Below are positions 27,101 to 34,673 of a stretch of DNA of 64,000 nt, piece by piece; position 1 is the stretch's first letter, and each line of letters begins with the position of its first letter. The stretch covers positions 1,364,001-1,428,000 of the forward strand of contig OY763325.1 of assembly GCA_963667315.1 (NCBI GenBank), given 5' to 3'. This stretch comes from DAINPP01 sp963667315 (GTDB lineage Bacteria; Thermotogota; Thermotogae; MWEM01). The notes under the pieces were generated by a model, which searched no databases, was not told the DNA's origin, and saw only the letters and a list, made by a program, of their open reading frames with translations. Both the position numbers and the translations under genes were made by a program.

Positions 27101-27894
27101 GAGATCAGCTTCCCGATTTCTGGACGGATTATGCCGGACAAATACAGATAGATGAGGCACTTACACAGGCATATGTTGAGATTGATGAAAATATTCTGTC
27201 GGAGAACCCTGAATTAAAAGCGACATTAACGATAGCGGGGACCCCGTCAGGAGTGGTTCTTTCTGAAATCCCGATCAATCTCGATACCGAGACACATTTT
27301 GAAACAAATATCAACGACTTCCTTTCCAATCCGAGTACAGACCTGTCATTTGGAATCGTCGCACATGTTGATGAAGCAACCGTGAATCTTGATAACGTGT
27401 CTGAAGGTGCAACGGATCTGTTTTCAGCAAGTGTAACCGTCAATATTCCCGTCAGATTTACGGTTGCAGAGGATATTCCTCTTCTCACTGATACCATCAA
27501 CCTTGAAGAGGAGCTCAATATTGAATTGAACGATCTGGATGGTGTTCTCAATATGATTAAGGCGGCAACCGGTATCGTAACAGCCGTCAATAATTCCGGT
27601 ATCTCTGTCAAGTTGGAACTCAGATGGGATTCAGCGGCCGGAGAACCCATCATCACAAACCCGCAGGGGGGAGCGGTTGTTACTCTGACAAACGGTACAA
27701 CGTCTGAATTCATCATCGCTCTCGGTTCGGGTGTTGACGCAAAAGATTTACTCGAAAAAGATATCTATGCCCGTATCGTACTCCCTGATTCCAACGAAGC
27801 CTTTTATACCGTCATGGGAGACTCAGCGGTGGATCTTTCGATATATCTTGATACGGTTGTGAAGGTTGAGATTCCTCTGGAATCGGCAAGATAA
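24178..27894 (+). CDS. Very large beta-rich lipoprotein, 1238 aa
   Basis: Starting at the ATG at 24178 (GGAGGT 11 nt upstream), the protein has a type-II signal peptide ending in the lipobox FVSC (Cys22), so it is lipid-anchored outside the cytoplasmic membrane. The rest is about 1215 residues, Thr/Ser/Ile/Asp-rich and almost free of Cys, and reads as a string of beta-sandwich-like units of roughly 110-140 residues. Diverged repeats are marked by phrases such as TLTGGTLEIAAENNT, IIKGGTIDITATNTS and LEGGTLTLDLEIHD. It is probably a long cell-surface or envelope-spanning structural or adhesive protein. I do not recognise a named family. It is a monocistronic gene with a strong terminator. Confidence 0.85.
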   Translation: MKKILFTLILIISLLFIFVSCTNLNLPKRIIHTLNLKIPGLTEKFELAPFATETAEASIVSVLPGFRFITEDGTALRLYYATQVSLGYDDIADTLEVDIQQLKDEASLTSISTSVKISFSDKLDNFTLPTIEASFTLPDFQTEGTSLTISFEKPEIDITLASETIHVNRIYVATETVKGLNFSNGNISDGVIIKGGTIDITATNTSDASFTISLKAENSDNVFAQSGEINIAGGDSPSGVSFRGGSSQVNLDIDDILGNDATITFIATALELPLEGGTLTLDLEIHDLEIQLNQTETASNTIPVIGGSPLRTTGAIFSIDTGLTEDATLTGGTLEIAAENNTDRAIETMTVNVTNDKGEIIAVLDLNNVATDTTGYQTTPFSTPNLIGDSASITVVATLTSPPATNGSITVTATFSGIQIQIANAADFNAETVEFGAAPDFGFNDLFSINELATNTGELSVDPATLTINIKGQPELEGLGLALDILLNETSEATFDIGMGQATGLIVDLSGMVFTRETTFTIVATPYLAPNNTHAFFEGDPEFEPFIDLKLFYGTDVILDSPINHSTVEVIETGLDSDFTFEHVTLNGDLDFTVDIQTLPLSEDYSATLTIKERFGNTVIATPVNNGNNLIDLTGKMISATDLELKFDFTTVDEPLNIDFNTEYDASVTADTHISLSEIASLTLKAEDSAQNIPAIDNLVSATFQSGELNIAIDSSAPEITQRLFTRGINLDTFKATVTSTVGDYLIEFIKTGEKYVADLAGVELTGDGATLTLGSLSLEFTEADALNLPEQIDITASMTNVVFSQVTVDVSEFYNDLMIEESESIDIPEEAKTYIKAIVLSGEPKIKIEWLNNTPMGLNLSANVSNGIFHENISLSNTGNQASTTWIIIPRIISIEGLDQINLNFEASPTGLDPVNRELILNNFTFDDLENYTIAATVTIKNFAEAVMPRGEEISIREVVLYGEVDEALFNFMRDQLPDFWTDYAGQIQIDEALTQAYVEIDENILSENPELKATLTIAGTPSGVVLSEIPINLDTETHFETNINDFLSNPSTDLSFGIVAHVDEATVNLDNVSEGATDLFSASVTVNIPVRFTVAEDIPLLTDTINLEEELNIELNDLDGVLNMIKAATGIVTAVNNSGISVKLELRWDSAAGEPIITNPQGGAVVTLTNGTTSEFIIALGSGVDAKDLLEKDIYARIVLPDSNEAFYTVMGDSAVDLSIYLDTVVKVEIPLESAR

Positions 27895-27914
27895 AAATAG
27901 TTTTGAAGAACTGT

Positions 27915-27947
27915 AAAAAAGGACGGATAAGATATCCGTCCTTTTTT
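27915..27947. terminator. Bidirectional terminator between lipoprotein gene and hutU
   Basis: A perfect 15-bp stem (AAAAAAGGACGGATA / TATCCGTCCTTTTTT) with a 3-nt loop. The A and T tracts on both sides let it serve both convergent genes. Confidence 0.93.
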
Positions 27948-27965
27948 ATTTATAAAATCTCTTTT

Positions 27966-29987
27966 TTATTTTTTACTGTCAAAAACCCTGTTGATCAGTT
28001 CATCATCCGCTACAAACGGCAGCGTGATATGATCCTCTCCCGCATGTTGCTTGTTGTATTCTGCAACGGTTGAAATAGAGTTCTCATTCCGTGCCCAGGC
28101 TCTTCTCGCAACGCCTCCCATGACATCCCACGGGATTGCCTTTCGAATGATCTCATCAACTCGCTCGCTCCCATCCAAGACGAGCCCGAATCCGCCGTTG
28201 ACTGATTTTCCAATACCTACACCACCACCGTTGTGAAGGGCTATAAGAGTCATTCCTCTTGAAGCGTTCCCGGCAAAACACTGTGTTGCCATATCCGCCA
28301 TAACCATACTGCCGTCTTTTATATTGGATGTTTCTCTGTATGGGGAATCCGTTCCACCCGTATCATGATGATCTCTCCCCAGCATAACAGGGCCAATTTC
28401 ACCATCCCTGACCATCTGATTAAATTTCAAAGCGATATCCCTTCTGCCAAGGGCATCCTGATAGAGAATTCTCGCCTGTGTTCCAACAACCAATCCGTTT
28501 TGTTCGGCATCTCTGATCCAGATGTAATTATCCCTGTCCTGTCCTCTTCTGTCAGGATCAATACAGTCCATAGCCGCTTTATCCGTCTTGACGAGATCAT
28601 CGTGTTTGCCACTCAGACAAACCCATCGAAACGGACCATAGCCATAATCAAAAAGCATCGGCCCCATGATATCTTCGACGTATGACGGGAATATAAAGCC
28701 TTCAGAAGTATCCGTTTTGTTCTTGGCAATTCCCTTTTCTCCCGTGTCATAAACAGCTTTCATAAAACTGTTACCATAATCAAAGAAATAAGTTCCGCGT
28801 TCAACCAATGTCTTGATCAGCTTATAGTGTTTTTTCAAAGTCTCATCCACACGCTTTATAAAGCCCGCTTTATCCTCTGCAAGCAGTCTTGTTCTTTCTT
28901 CAAAGCTGAGTCCCTGGGGACAATAGCCACCATCATACGGCACATGGCAGGAAGTCTGATCGGACAGTAATTCCACAACCACATCATTATCGATTGCATA
29001 TTCAAGCAGATCGACGATATTTCCATAATAAGCAAGTGACGCGGCCTTACCCTCGTTTTTCAATTGCTCGGCAACTCTGAAAATTTCCGCCGGATCATCG
29101 TACATCTCATCAACCCAACCCTGTTCTTTTCTCGTTTCAATCCTTGACTGATCGACCTCTGCAATGATACCGACACCATTGGCAATCTTGACCGCCTTTC
29201 CCTGAGCACCACTCATGCCACCAAGTCCCGAAGAAACAAAGAGATGCCCCTTCAAATCCTCATTTTCAGGGATTCCAAGTTTCATCCTTCCGGCGTTGAG
29301 TATCGTGTTGAATGTTCCGTGTACAATGCCCTGTGGACCGATATACATCCAGCCCCCGGCAGTCATCTGTCCGTAATTTGCAACGCCAAGTGCTGCTGCT
29401 TTGTGCCAGTCATCCTGATTGTCAAATTCACCGATCATCAATGAATTTGTGATGATCACTCTTGGACTTGATTTGTGTGATTTAAACAGTCCAAGCGGAT
29501 GTCCTGAAGAAACGACAAGCGTCTGTTCATCCGTCAGCTGTTCAAGATACTTCATGATCAATCTGTACTGCATCCAGTTCTGGCACACCTGTCCCGTTTC
29601 TCCGTATGTTACGAGTTCATACGGATACAAAGCAATATCAAAATCAAGGTTGTTGTCAATCATGACCTGACAAGCCTTCCCCTCAATACATTTGCCTTTG
29701 TATTCGTCAATCGGCTTCCCGGAAAGTTTACCGGCCGGTCTGTACCTGTAACCGTATATCCTCCCCATGGTGTAGAGTTCATTAAGAAACTCCGGTGCCA
29801 TTTGTTCATGAAGACTCTCAGGGATGTATCTGAGCGCATTCTTCAACGCCAGTTTGATTTCCCTTTCACTGAGTGTCAGTTCACGCTTTGGTGCTCTTCT
29901 GATGCCCTCCTGAAAACCGGGCATCTCGGGTAATTCATCACCAAGTTTGATTGTCATTGCATCCATTGCCAATTCATTTTCTCTCAT
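27966..29987 (-). CDS. hutU: Urocanate hydratase (long form)
   Basis: A 673-residue urocanate hydratase (EC 4.2.1.49), the second step of histidine degradation, converting urocanate to imidazolone propionate with NAD+ as prosthetic group. Signatures are YGQMTAGGWMYIGPQGIVHG and SGLGGMSGAQGKA near residues 210-270, and CHVPYDGGYCPQG, DHHDTGGTDSPYRET in the C-terminal half. At 673 residues it is the long, UROC1-like form rather than the roughly 550-residue HutU of Bacillus or Pseudomonas. No hutH, hutI or hutG is in the window, so it is isolated. The start has GGGGGA at good spacing. Confidence 0.93.
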   Translation of the reverse strand: MRENELAMDAMTIKLGDELPEMPGFQEGIRRAPKRELTLSEREIKLALKNALRYIPESLHEQMAPEFLNELYTMGRIYGYRYRPAGKLSGKPIDEYKGKCIEGKACQVMIDNNLDFDIALYPYELVTYGETGQVCQNWMQYRLIMKYLEQLTDEQTLVVSSGHPLGLFKSHKSSPRVIITNSLMIGEFDNQDDWHKAAALGVANYGQMTAGGWMYIGPQGIVHGTFNTILNAGRMKLGIPENEDLKGHLFVSSGLGGMSGAQGKAVKIANGVGIIAEVDQSRIETRKEQGWVDEMYDDPAEIFRVAEQLKNEGKAASLAYYGNIVDLLEYAIDNDVVVELLSDQTSCHVPYDGGYCPQGLSFEERTRLLAEDKAGFIKRVDETLKKHYKLIKTLVERGTYFFDYGNSFMKAVYDTGEKGIAKNKTDTSEGFIFPSYVEDIMGPMLFDYGYGPFRWVCLSGKHDDLVKTDKAAMDCIDPDRRGQDRDNYIWIRDAEQNGLVVGTQARILYQDALGRRDIALKFNQMVRDGEIGPVMLGRDHHDTGGTDSPYRETSNIKDGSMVMADMATQCFAGNASRGMTLIALHNGGGVGIGKSVNGGFGLVLDGSERVDEIIRKAIPWDVMGGVARRAWARNENSISTVAEYNKQHAGEDHITLPFVADDELINRVFDSKK

Positions 29988-30001
29988 ATCAATTCCCCCG
30001 T

Positions 30002-30034
30002 ATTAAAGTCTTTAATCTGATAACAATTATAACA
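30002..30034 (-). promoter_or_regulatory. hutU promoter and palindrome
   Basis: TGTTATAAT on the minus strand (30034-30026) is an extended -10. Directly downstream, the 15-base palindrome ATTAAAGTCTTTAAT (30002-30016) sits just after the expected start of transcription, a likely operator. Confidence 0.6.
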
Positions 30035-30297
30035 TGATTAATTTTTTTCCTTGAACCTTCCATCTCCTCAATTTGAAAAAAATGTAAAAAACTAAAGACA
30101 CCTCAGGTGAAATGTAAAAACAATAATGCACGTTCATGAAAGCTGCGATAATAATTGCATGACTGATTGGAACTGCTTTTTAACCAAATGAGTGAATCAT
30201 CGGGTGCTCGACCTTTTTATATCTTTTCAGATAGAATTTAAATTATTCAATATCTTTTTGATATAATACAGTATACAAAAGAAATCAGGTGAACGTC
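30035..30297. other. Intergenic region between hutU and acyltransferase gene
   Basis: No gene is seen. It holds the direct repeat AATGTAAAAA (30081 and 30111) flanking the palindrome CACCTCAGGTG (30099-30109), of unknown use, and the extended -10 TGATATAAT (30259-30267) that should drive the acyltransferase operon. Confidence 0.5.
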
Positions 30298-31371
30298 TTG
30301 CGAAAAAGAACAAAACTTCTTTGGAAAATCGGACTCCCAGGAATAAGGTTCTGGATAAAACACAGGTACAATATTGAGATAACGGGAAAGTTCCCACCCC
30401 CCCCTTACTTACTACTTGCAAACCATTCACAGAATATCGATCCTTTTTTTCTTCTCGCAAAAACAGGACAACCTGTGTCGTTCGTAATCAACAATGCCGC
30501 TTTTCAAAATCCGATAATTGGACTCGTATTAAGATGGGTAGACAGTATCCCGACTCAAAAATCCTCCAAAGACGCCAAAACGGTTATGAGAATCTTCCAT
30601 TGGATTAAGGATGACAGAATCGTGGGAATTTTCCCGGAAGGTCACGCCACATGGGATGGTGAGAGTATTGAAGCACTCGGGGGCACTTCAAAATTACTCA
30701 ATCGTGTCCGGGTTCCCATCGTAACCGTTACGATGAAAGGTGCCTATCTGGTCAATCCAAGATGGGCGGATAACAGACGGAAAGGAAAGATTGAAATGCA
30801 TATTCAAACCTTTGAAGACCAAAAAGCATTAGAAGCACTCAACCATTCCGACTGGAAATGGCAGGAGGGTACGGGAAACCTCTACACCGGGAAAAATAAG
30901 GCGCACGGAGTGGAAAAAATCATGTGGTTTTGCCCGAAATGTGGTTCTTTCAGAGGTATACAGGGGCATGGAGATACCGTGACCTGCAGAGATTGCACCT
31001 ATCAAGAGAACATCCATGATAATGGAAAGATAGGAAATCAGACGATCAAACAGATCCTTGATAACCAATTGGAATTTTTAAAAGAGTTTGTTGATCGGCA
31101 AAAAATTTATGAATTCAAGGACTGTCGCTTAAAGATGTGGGGAAACGGCAGAACCCTTCGTTTGTTAAAGGAAAGAGGGAAATTGAATCTTTTCCCCACC
31201 CATTTAATGATCAATGAAGAAAGATTTGACTTTGAGAAGATAACGGGATTAAACACCTACGTTTCCCGGATTGTAGAATTTATTTACGACGAGAATAAAC
31301 TGGTCAGGATTAGAACGAAAGACGATTCTTTACTGATAACAGAAATATTAAAACTCATGGGGGTGGACTAA
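30298..31371 (+). CDS. PlsC-family acyltransferase with C-terminal zinc ribbon
   Basis: About 357 residues from a TTG at 30298, 6 nt after AGGTG; a GTG at 30289 is the in-frame alternative but lies in the ribosome site. The N-terminal half is a glycerol-phosphate acyltransferase domain with the HX4D motif NHSQNIDPF and the FPEGHATWDG motif. This is followed by a zinc-ribbon-like insert (CPKCGSFRGI and CRDCTYQ, about residues 205-230) and a C-terminal domain unlike PlsC. Predicted to acylate lysophosphatidic acid or a related lipid at the membrane; the zinc ribbon suggests an extra function. It overlaps the next gene by 1 nt. Confidence 0.82.
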   Translation: MRKRTKLLWKIGLPGIRFWIKHRYNIEITGKFPPPPYLLLANHSQNIDPFFLLAKTGQPVSFVINNAAFQNPIIGLVLRWVDSIPTQKSSKDAKTVMRIFHWIKDDRIVGIFPEGHATWDGESIEALGGTSKLLNRVRVPIVTVTMKGAYLVNPRWADNRRKGKIEMHIQTFEDQKALEALNHSDWKWQEGTGNLYTGKNKAHGVEKIMWFCPKCGSFRGIQGHGDTVTCRDCTYQENIHDNGKIGNQTIKQILDNQLEFLKEFVDRQKIYEFKDCRLKMWGNGRTLRLLKERGKLNLFPTHLMINEERFDFEKITGLNTYVSRIVEFIYDENKLVRIRTKDDSLLITEILKLMGVD

Positions 31372-32720
31372 TGTACTGGCAGCAAATTGACGATGTCATC
31401 TATGTTCTGATACTTTTTGCACTTGCTGTTCTGATGAAAAGACTAATACCCGTTTTCAGAAGGTATTTAATCCCTAATTCCATCATTGCAGGTTTCTTTG
31501 GTTTAATATTGGGACCAAACCTTTTAAACATCTTACCGTTAAATCCTGATACACTTGGGGGGATTATCTATCACCTTATGGCAATCGGTTTCATAAGTCT
31601 GAGTCTCAGAACACCTGAAAAAAAGGATAAGAGCTGGAACTCCATGAACGCAGGGCTCATCATCGTTTCTGCCTATCTTATTCAGGGAATCATGGGATTT
31701 GCCATGTCTTTTCTATGGAGTCTGGCAGATAAAAACATATCCCCGATTATGGGTCTCATTCTTCCGCTTGGATTCGGTCAGGGTCCGGGACAGGCATTTT
31801 CCATCGGTAATCAATGGGAACAGCTCGGTATGGCTAATGGTGGTGCATTAGGACTCGCCATCGCTGCTGCGGGTTTTGGGTGGGCAACGATTGGCGGTAT
31901 CGTCATTCTTAACATACTGCTGAAGAAGAAAAGAAAAAAAGATGCACCCGTTGAGGCTGAATTGAAAAAAAAGATTGTCGTCAAAGATTACGAATTTTCA
32001 GATATGGATGGTTTAACGATACAGTTTGTCTTTATCGGTATTATTTATGCCGCTGTTTATCTTATCCTCGGGGGTATGAATACATTACTGGCCTCCTTTG
32101 GAACATTTGGTGAAAGCCTCGGCTCTGTCCTTTGGGGATTCCACTTTGTCTTTGGTGCGATACTGGCAATAGCATTCAGAACGGTGTACAATAAAATGCA
32201 CGATAGCGGGATAGCAAAAGAAAAATATCTGAACAATTTCATGTTGCAGAGGATAGCCGGCTTTGTCTTCGATTTCATGGTTGCCGCATCGATCAGTGCG
32301 GTAACTTTTAAGCGTATTGCAGATTCTTTCTGGCCGATATTCTTCATCACATTTGCCGGTGGTCTCATCACCTTCTTCTATGTATCCTTTATCGTAAACC
32401 GAACGATGAAAGAACATCGTCTGGCAAATACAATCGCATTCTTCGGACATTTAACCGGCACTATTTCTACCGGTATGGCACTTTTAAGAGAGGTTGATCC
32501 CCTCATGAAGAGTGGGGCTCCTGAAAACATGATATTTGGCAGTGGTGTGGCAATCTTCTTCGGGTTCCCGCTGATGGCTTTACTCAGCCTGCCGCCAATC
32601 GGGATGAAAGAAGGGAACACAACGATGTATCTGTATACATTCCTCGGTTTGATCGTCTATGCCATATTTATCTTCATCTACTGGTATTTTCTGGCAAAAA
32701 AGAGAAGGAAAAACATATAA
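31371..32720 (+). CDS. GltS-like sodium:glutamate symporter family protein
   Basis: A 449-residue polytopic membrane protein with about eleven helices. The fold and motifs fit the ESS/GltS family (PF03616-like): an N-terminal LIPNSIIAGFFGLILGP, a mid-protein re-entrant motif GFGQGPGQAF and a second one, GHLTGTISTGMALLREVDP, each half of the inverted repeat. The basic loop KKKRKKD (about residues 185-191) lies between halves. The family imports glutamate with sodium; the loop residues differ from E. coli GltS, so another anion is possible. It is coupled to the acyltransferase (TAATG overlap) and followed by a terminator. Confidence 0.82.
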   Translation: MYWQQIDDVIYVLILFALAVLMKRLIPVFRRYLIPNSIIAGFFGLILGPNLLNILPLNPDTLGGIIYHLMAIGFISLSLRTPEKKDKSWNSMNAGLIIVSAYLIQGIMGFAMSFLWSLADKNISPIMGLILPLGFGQGPGQAFSIGNQWEQLGMANGGALGLAIAAAGFGWATIGGIVILNILLKKKRKKDAPVEAELKKKIVVKDYEFSDMDGLTIQFVFIGIIYAAVYLILGGMNTLLASFGTFGESLGSVLWGFHFVFGAILAIAFRTVYNKMHDSGIAKEKYLNNFMLQRIAGFVFDFMVAASISAVTFKRIADSFWPIFFITFAGGLITFFYVSFIVNRTMKEHRLANTIAFFGHLTGTISTGMALLREVDPLMKSGAPENMIFGSGVAIFFGFPLMALLSLPPIGMKEGNTTMYLYTFLGLIVYAIFIFIYWYFLAKKRRKNI

Positions 32721-32745
32721 AAATCCCCTTGCGGGGATTTTTATA
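32719..32745. terminator. Bidirectional terminator between gltS-like gene and rbsB
   Basis: AAAATCCCC and GGGGATTTTT pair around TTGC. A and T runs on both sides allow use by the convergent transcripts. Confidence 0.92.
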
Positions 32746-32779
32746 TTTCTGTATTTCATGTTAAACTTGTAAAGGTTTT

Positions 32780-33673
32780 TTATTTTATTTGTTCTATGGT
32801 GATGAGCTGAAGTGGTACAATTACGATTTTTTCTACTGTTTCACCGTTAATGATTGCATTGGCCGCTTCCACTGCCATAGCCATCTGGAGAGCTGGTTGC
32901 TGCTTGACTGTTGCGATCATTTCTCCATTTTTTATTGCCATGATGGCGTCATCGACGGCATCAATACCGAAAACCTTAATTTCATCTATCCTTCCTGCAG
33001 CGATGATTGCTCTGACAGCACCAAGAGCCATTTCATCGTTATGTGCATAAACGGCATCCAACTCAGGATTTCCCTGAAGGACATCTTCCATTACTCTAGC
33101 GCCTTCTTCTCTTGAATAGTTTGCCGTCAAACTGGTCACGATTTCAAGGCCATCATACTGGTCAATGACATTTACAAATCCTGCCTGCCTGTCATTTGCC
33201 GAGGGAGCCCCAGGGATACCTTCAAGAACGGCTATCTTTCCGTTTCCGTCAAGAGCCTCCACCAGCGCCTGTGCTGCAAGCATTCCAGCCTCTTTGTTGT
33301 CTATATCAAGGTGCTGATCAACATCAATATTGTTGGCAGGTCTTGTAACGGTAATAACAGGGATTCCCATCATTTTGGCTTCCATAACGGCTGGAACAAC
33401 GGCATCTGAATCACACGGGTTGACGATGAGAACATCAACATTTCTCGTAATGAGATCCTGTATCTGCGAGAATTGTTTTTCAGATGAATCCTGTGCATCC
33501 AGAACGATCATCTCAAGACCGAGTTCTTCTGCCTTTTCTTCACCGCCTTCTTTCATTGAAACGAAGAACGGATTGGCAAGTGTTGAAACGGCAAACCCGA
33601 TGACTTTCTGTGCTGAAAAACCCAATCCTGCAACTACGGCAACGATTAACATTACAACAACAAATTTCTTCAT
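32780..33673 (-). CDS. rbsB: Ribose ABC transporter substrate-binding protein
   Basis: A 297-residue sugar-binding protein with a signal peptide (cleaved near residue 20) and a periplasmic-binding fold of the RbsB type: FFVSMKEGGEEKAEELGLEM, LIVNPCDSDAV, VTVTRPANN-like strand (here VITVTRPAN) and AVYAHNDEMALGAVRAI. It delivers D-ribose or a related pentose to RbsAC. It is the last gene of the operon, with AGGAGGTAAT before the start. The operon content supports ribose, but the ligand was not tested. Confidence 0.92.
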   Translation of the reverse strand: MKKFVVVMLIVAVVAGLGFSAQKVIGFAVSTLANPFFVSMKEGGEEKAEELGLEMIVLDAQDSSEKQFSQIQDLITRNVDVLIVNPCDSDAVVPAVMEAKMMGIPVITVTRPANNIDVDQHLDIDNKEAGMLAAQALVEALDGNGKIAVLEGIPGAPSANDRQAGFVNVIDQYDGLEIVTSLTANYSREEGARVMEDVLQGNPELDAVYAHNDEMALGAVRAIIAAGRIDEIKVFGIDAVDDAIMAIKNGEMIATVKQQPALQMAMAVEAANAIINGETVEKIVIVPLQLITIEQIK

Positions 33674-33699
33674 AGATATTACCTCCTTAGAATTGAGGG

Positions 33700-34671
33700 T
33701 TATTCCCCTCTTTTTGCCATTACGGCTATTAGAATAATGATCCCTTTTACAATTTGCTGGAAAAATGCCGAAACACCGACCAGATTCATTCCATTATCAA
33801 TGACACCGATAACCATCGCACCAAGAAGGGTTCCAAGTATTGTTCCGATTCCTCCTGATAATGAAGCCCCTCCCAGTATAACGGCGGCAATAACATTCAA
33901 TTCAAGCCCTTCTGCCGCAGTAGGTTGTGCCGAGAGCAATCTTGACGTGATGAGGATTCCCCCAAGTCCGCTAAGAAGACCCGATATGAGAAAAGCTGTA
34001 ATCCTGTATTTATTTACCGGAATGGCGGATAATTTAGCAGCCTCTGTATTGGCACCAATTGATCTCATATAGATCCCGTGCTTCGTTCGGTTCATAAAAT
34101 AATAGGCGATCAGAAAGACACCGGCTGCGATAATAGTTGAAACCGGAACCATCCCGACATACCCCGCCCCTAACGTTCCAAATGAAATTGGGAGGCCCGA
34201 AATCGGTTTGCCACCGGTCCAAACAAGTGCGACTCCTCTTGCGATTCCCAGCATGGCCAGTGTTACGATAAAAGATTGTACCTTACCATAAACAATCAGA
34301 AGGCCATTTAAGGCACCCATTCCGAATCCCATCAGAAGACCGGCAATCAGGCCGAGAAAGATTGATCCCGTTGCACTTATCGTTGCAGCGGCTGCTACAC
34401 CGGCAAGAGCTGCCAGTGATCCGACAGAAAGATCAATTTCTCCGGTCAATATAACAAACGTCATCCCAATCGCAACGATCAGCGTAATGGATATCTGTCT
34501 GGTTATGTTCAGCAGGTTTCTGGAAGTAAAGAAATAGGGGGATAATATCATAAAGGTAACAATCAGAATTACGAGGATCAGCAATAATCCAAGTTCCCCC
34601 TTTAAGAGTTTTCTGACCTTTGAAATATGATCATTTTTGTAGATTGAATCCTTCTTTACGTTATTTGCCAT
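33700..34671 (-). CDS. rbsC: Ribose ABC transporter permease
   Basis: A 323-residue permease with about nine to ten helices. Typical RbsC motifs are GMTFVILTGEIDLSVGSLAALAG, the GLINGLLI-like GALNGLLIVYGK, and the C-terminal GGASLSGGIGTILGTLLGA ABC contact. It forms the channel for the RbsB-delivered sugar. Only 2 nt separate it from rbsA, so the two are coupled. Length and topology are normal. Confidence 0.93.
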   Translation of the reverse strand: MANNVKKDSIYKNDHISKVRKLLKGELGLLLILVILIVTFMILSPYFFTSRNLLNITRQISITLIVAIGMTFVILTGEIDLSVGSLAALAGVAAAATISATGSIFLGLIAGLLMGFGMGALNGLLIVYGKVQSFIVTLAMLGIARGVALVWTGGKPISGLPISFGTLGAGYVGMVPVSTIIAAGVFLIAYYFMNRTKHGIYMRSIGANTEAAKLSAIPVNKYRITAFLISGLLSGLGGILITSRLLSAQPTAAEGLELNVIAAVILGGASLSGGIGTILGTLLGAMVIGVIDNGMNLVGVSAFFQQIVKGIIILIAVMAKRGE

Positions 34672-34673
34672 AT

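Noticed and set aside
25305..27716. Long open frames on the minus strand inside the lipoprotein gene (for example 25305-25739 and 27129-27716)
   Set aside because: They are antisense shadows with Ser/Val-rich, compositionally odd products and no ribosome sites.
24700..27800. Repeats in the lipoprotein gene as a CRISPR or tandem DNA array
   Set aside because: The similarity is at protein level and strongly diverged; there are no identical DNA repeats or spacers.
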